From Sciurus carolinensis (taxonomy: Eukaryota; Chordata; Mammalia; Rodentia; Sciuridae): 64,000 bases of DNA. A program made the translations under genes and the position numbers. Shown here piece by piece: positions 63,888 through 64,000 of the stretch (its first letter is position 1; each line of letters starts with the position of its first letter). The notes under the pieces were generated by a model, which saw only the letters and a program-made list of their open reading frames with translations, searched no databases and had not been told where the DNA came from. Location of the stretch: the NCBI RefSeq assembly GCF_902686445.1, contig NC_062232.1, positions 16,040,897 through 16,104,896 of the forward strand, written 5' to 3'.

Positions 63888-64000
63888 TACAAGTCATGTC
63901 TCTGTCAGAAAAAGGGCCTAGAAAAGATGCAAGAAGAGGGTCTCTCAGAAGAAGGCCTCTATTAGCCATTAAAAAGAAATAGGATTCCATGGGGGAAATG

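Larger units (their letters stand above)
62503..64000. other. Last intron of PDK3 (partial)
   Basis: No further PDK3 exon was found up to the window edge. It contains an L1M 3' end at 62700-62897, the unclassified repeat at 63391 and a TG/CA palindrome at 63851. Confidence 0.65.

Overview
This window is nuclear DNA from a mammal, most likely a squirrel-family rodent (ground squirrel or marmot type). Genus is not resolvable by eye. The host evidence is the interspersed repeats: many standalone ID-type SINEs, many composite B1-dID SINEs (a 7SL-derived left part fused to an ID-like right part), and a recurring lineage-specific L1 3' end, on top of an old mammalian layer of MIR, L2, MER5/MER20, Tigger and L1M. 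Coding sequence is sparse and split into short exons with GT-AG borders. The window is not microbial, and I see no operon, CRISPR array, tRNA or rRNA gene.

About 5.8-50.3 kb is the plus-strand gene PCYT1B (CTP:phosphocholine cytidylyltransferase beta, rate-limiting step of CDP-choline phosphatidylcholine synthesis; X-linked in human and mouse). A candidate promoter and alternative first coding exon lie at 5.75-5.99 kb. Seven further coding exons follow at 6452-6550, 12737-12853, 23240-23391, 26089-26167, 31745-31887, 35236-35424 and 46421-46633. They carry the HSGH motif, the catalytic lysine region, the RTEGISTS motif, the amphipathic membrane-binding helix and the Ser-Pro-rich tail. A 3' UTR of about 3.7 kb ends at an AATAAA at 50329. 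One oddity stands out: exon 6452-6550 is 99 nt where the phases of its neighbours, and the family length of 369 residues, require 100 nt.

From 50.4 to 62.5 kb is the intergenic space between two convergent genes. It holds old repeats, a rearranged L1, a GC-rich array of about 601-bp units that looks like an L1 5' UTR/promoter with tandem monomers, and a 500-N assembly gap at 55676-56175 that cuts this array. At 62472-62502, on the minus strand, is the last coding piece of PDK3 (pyruvate dehydrogenase kinase 3), encoding DKIKTNRTF then stop. This matches the mammalian Xp22 order PDK3-PCYT1B-POLA1. The other PDK3 exons lie beyond the right edge, and the main upstream first exon(s) of PCYT1B lie beyond the left edge or were not recognised.

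No new multi-gene system is visible. The items most worth a second look are the apparent one-base frame break in PCYT1B, the L1-promoter-like 601-bp monomers at the gap, an ID SINE variant with a shared 60-bp extension seen three times with clean target-site duplications, a pair of related 110-bp sequences I cannot classify, and an in-frame read-through after the PCYT1B helix exon that resembles a short C-terminal isoform. Identities and repeat family names were judged by eye, without alignment software.
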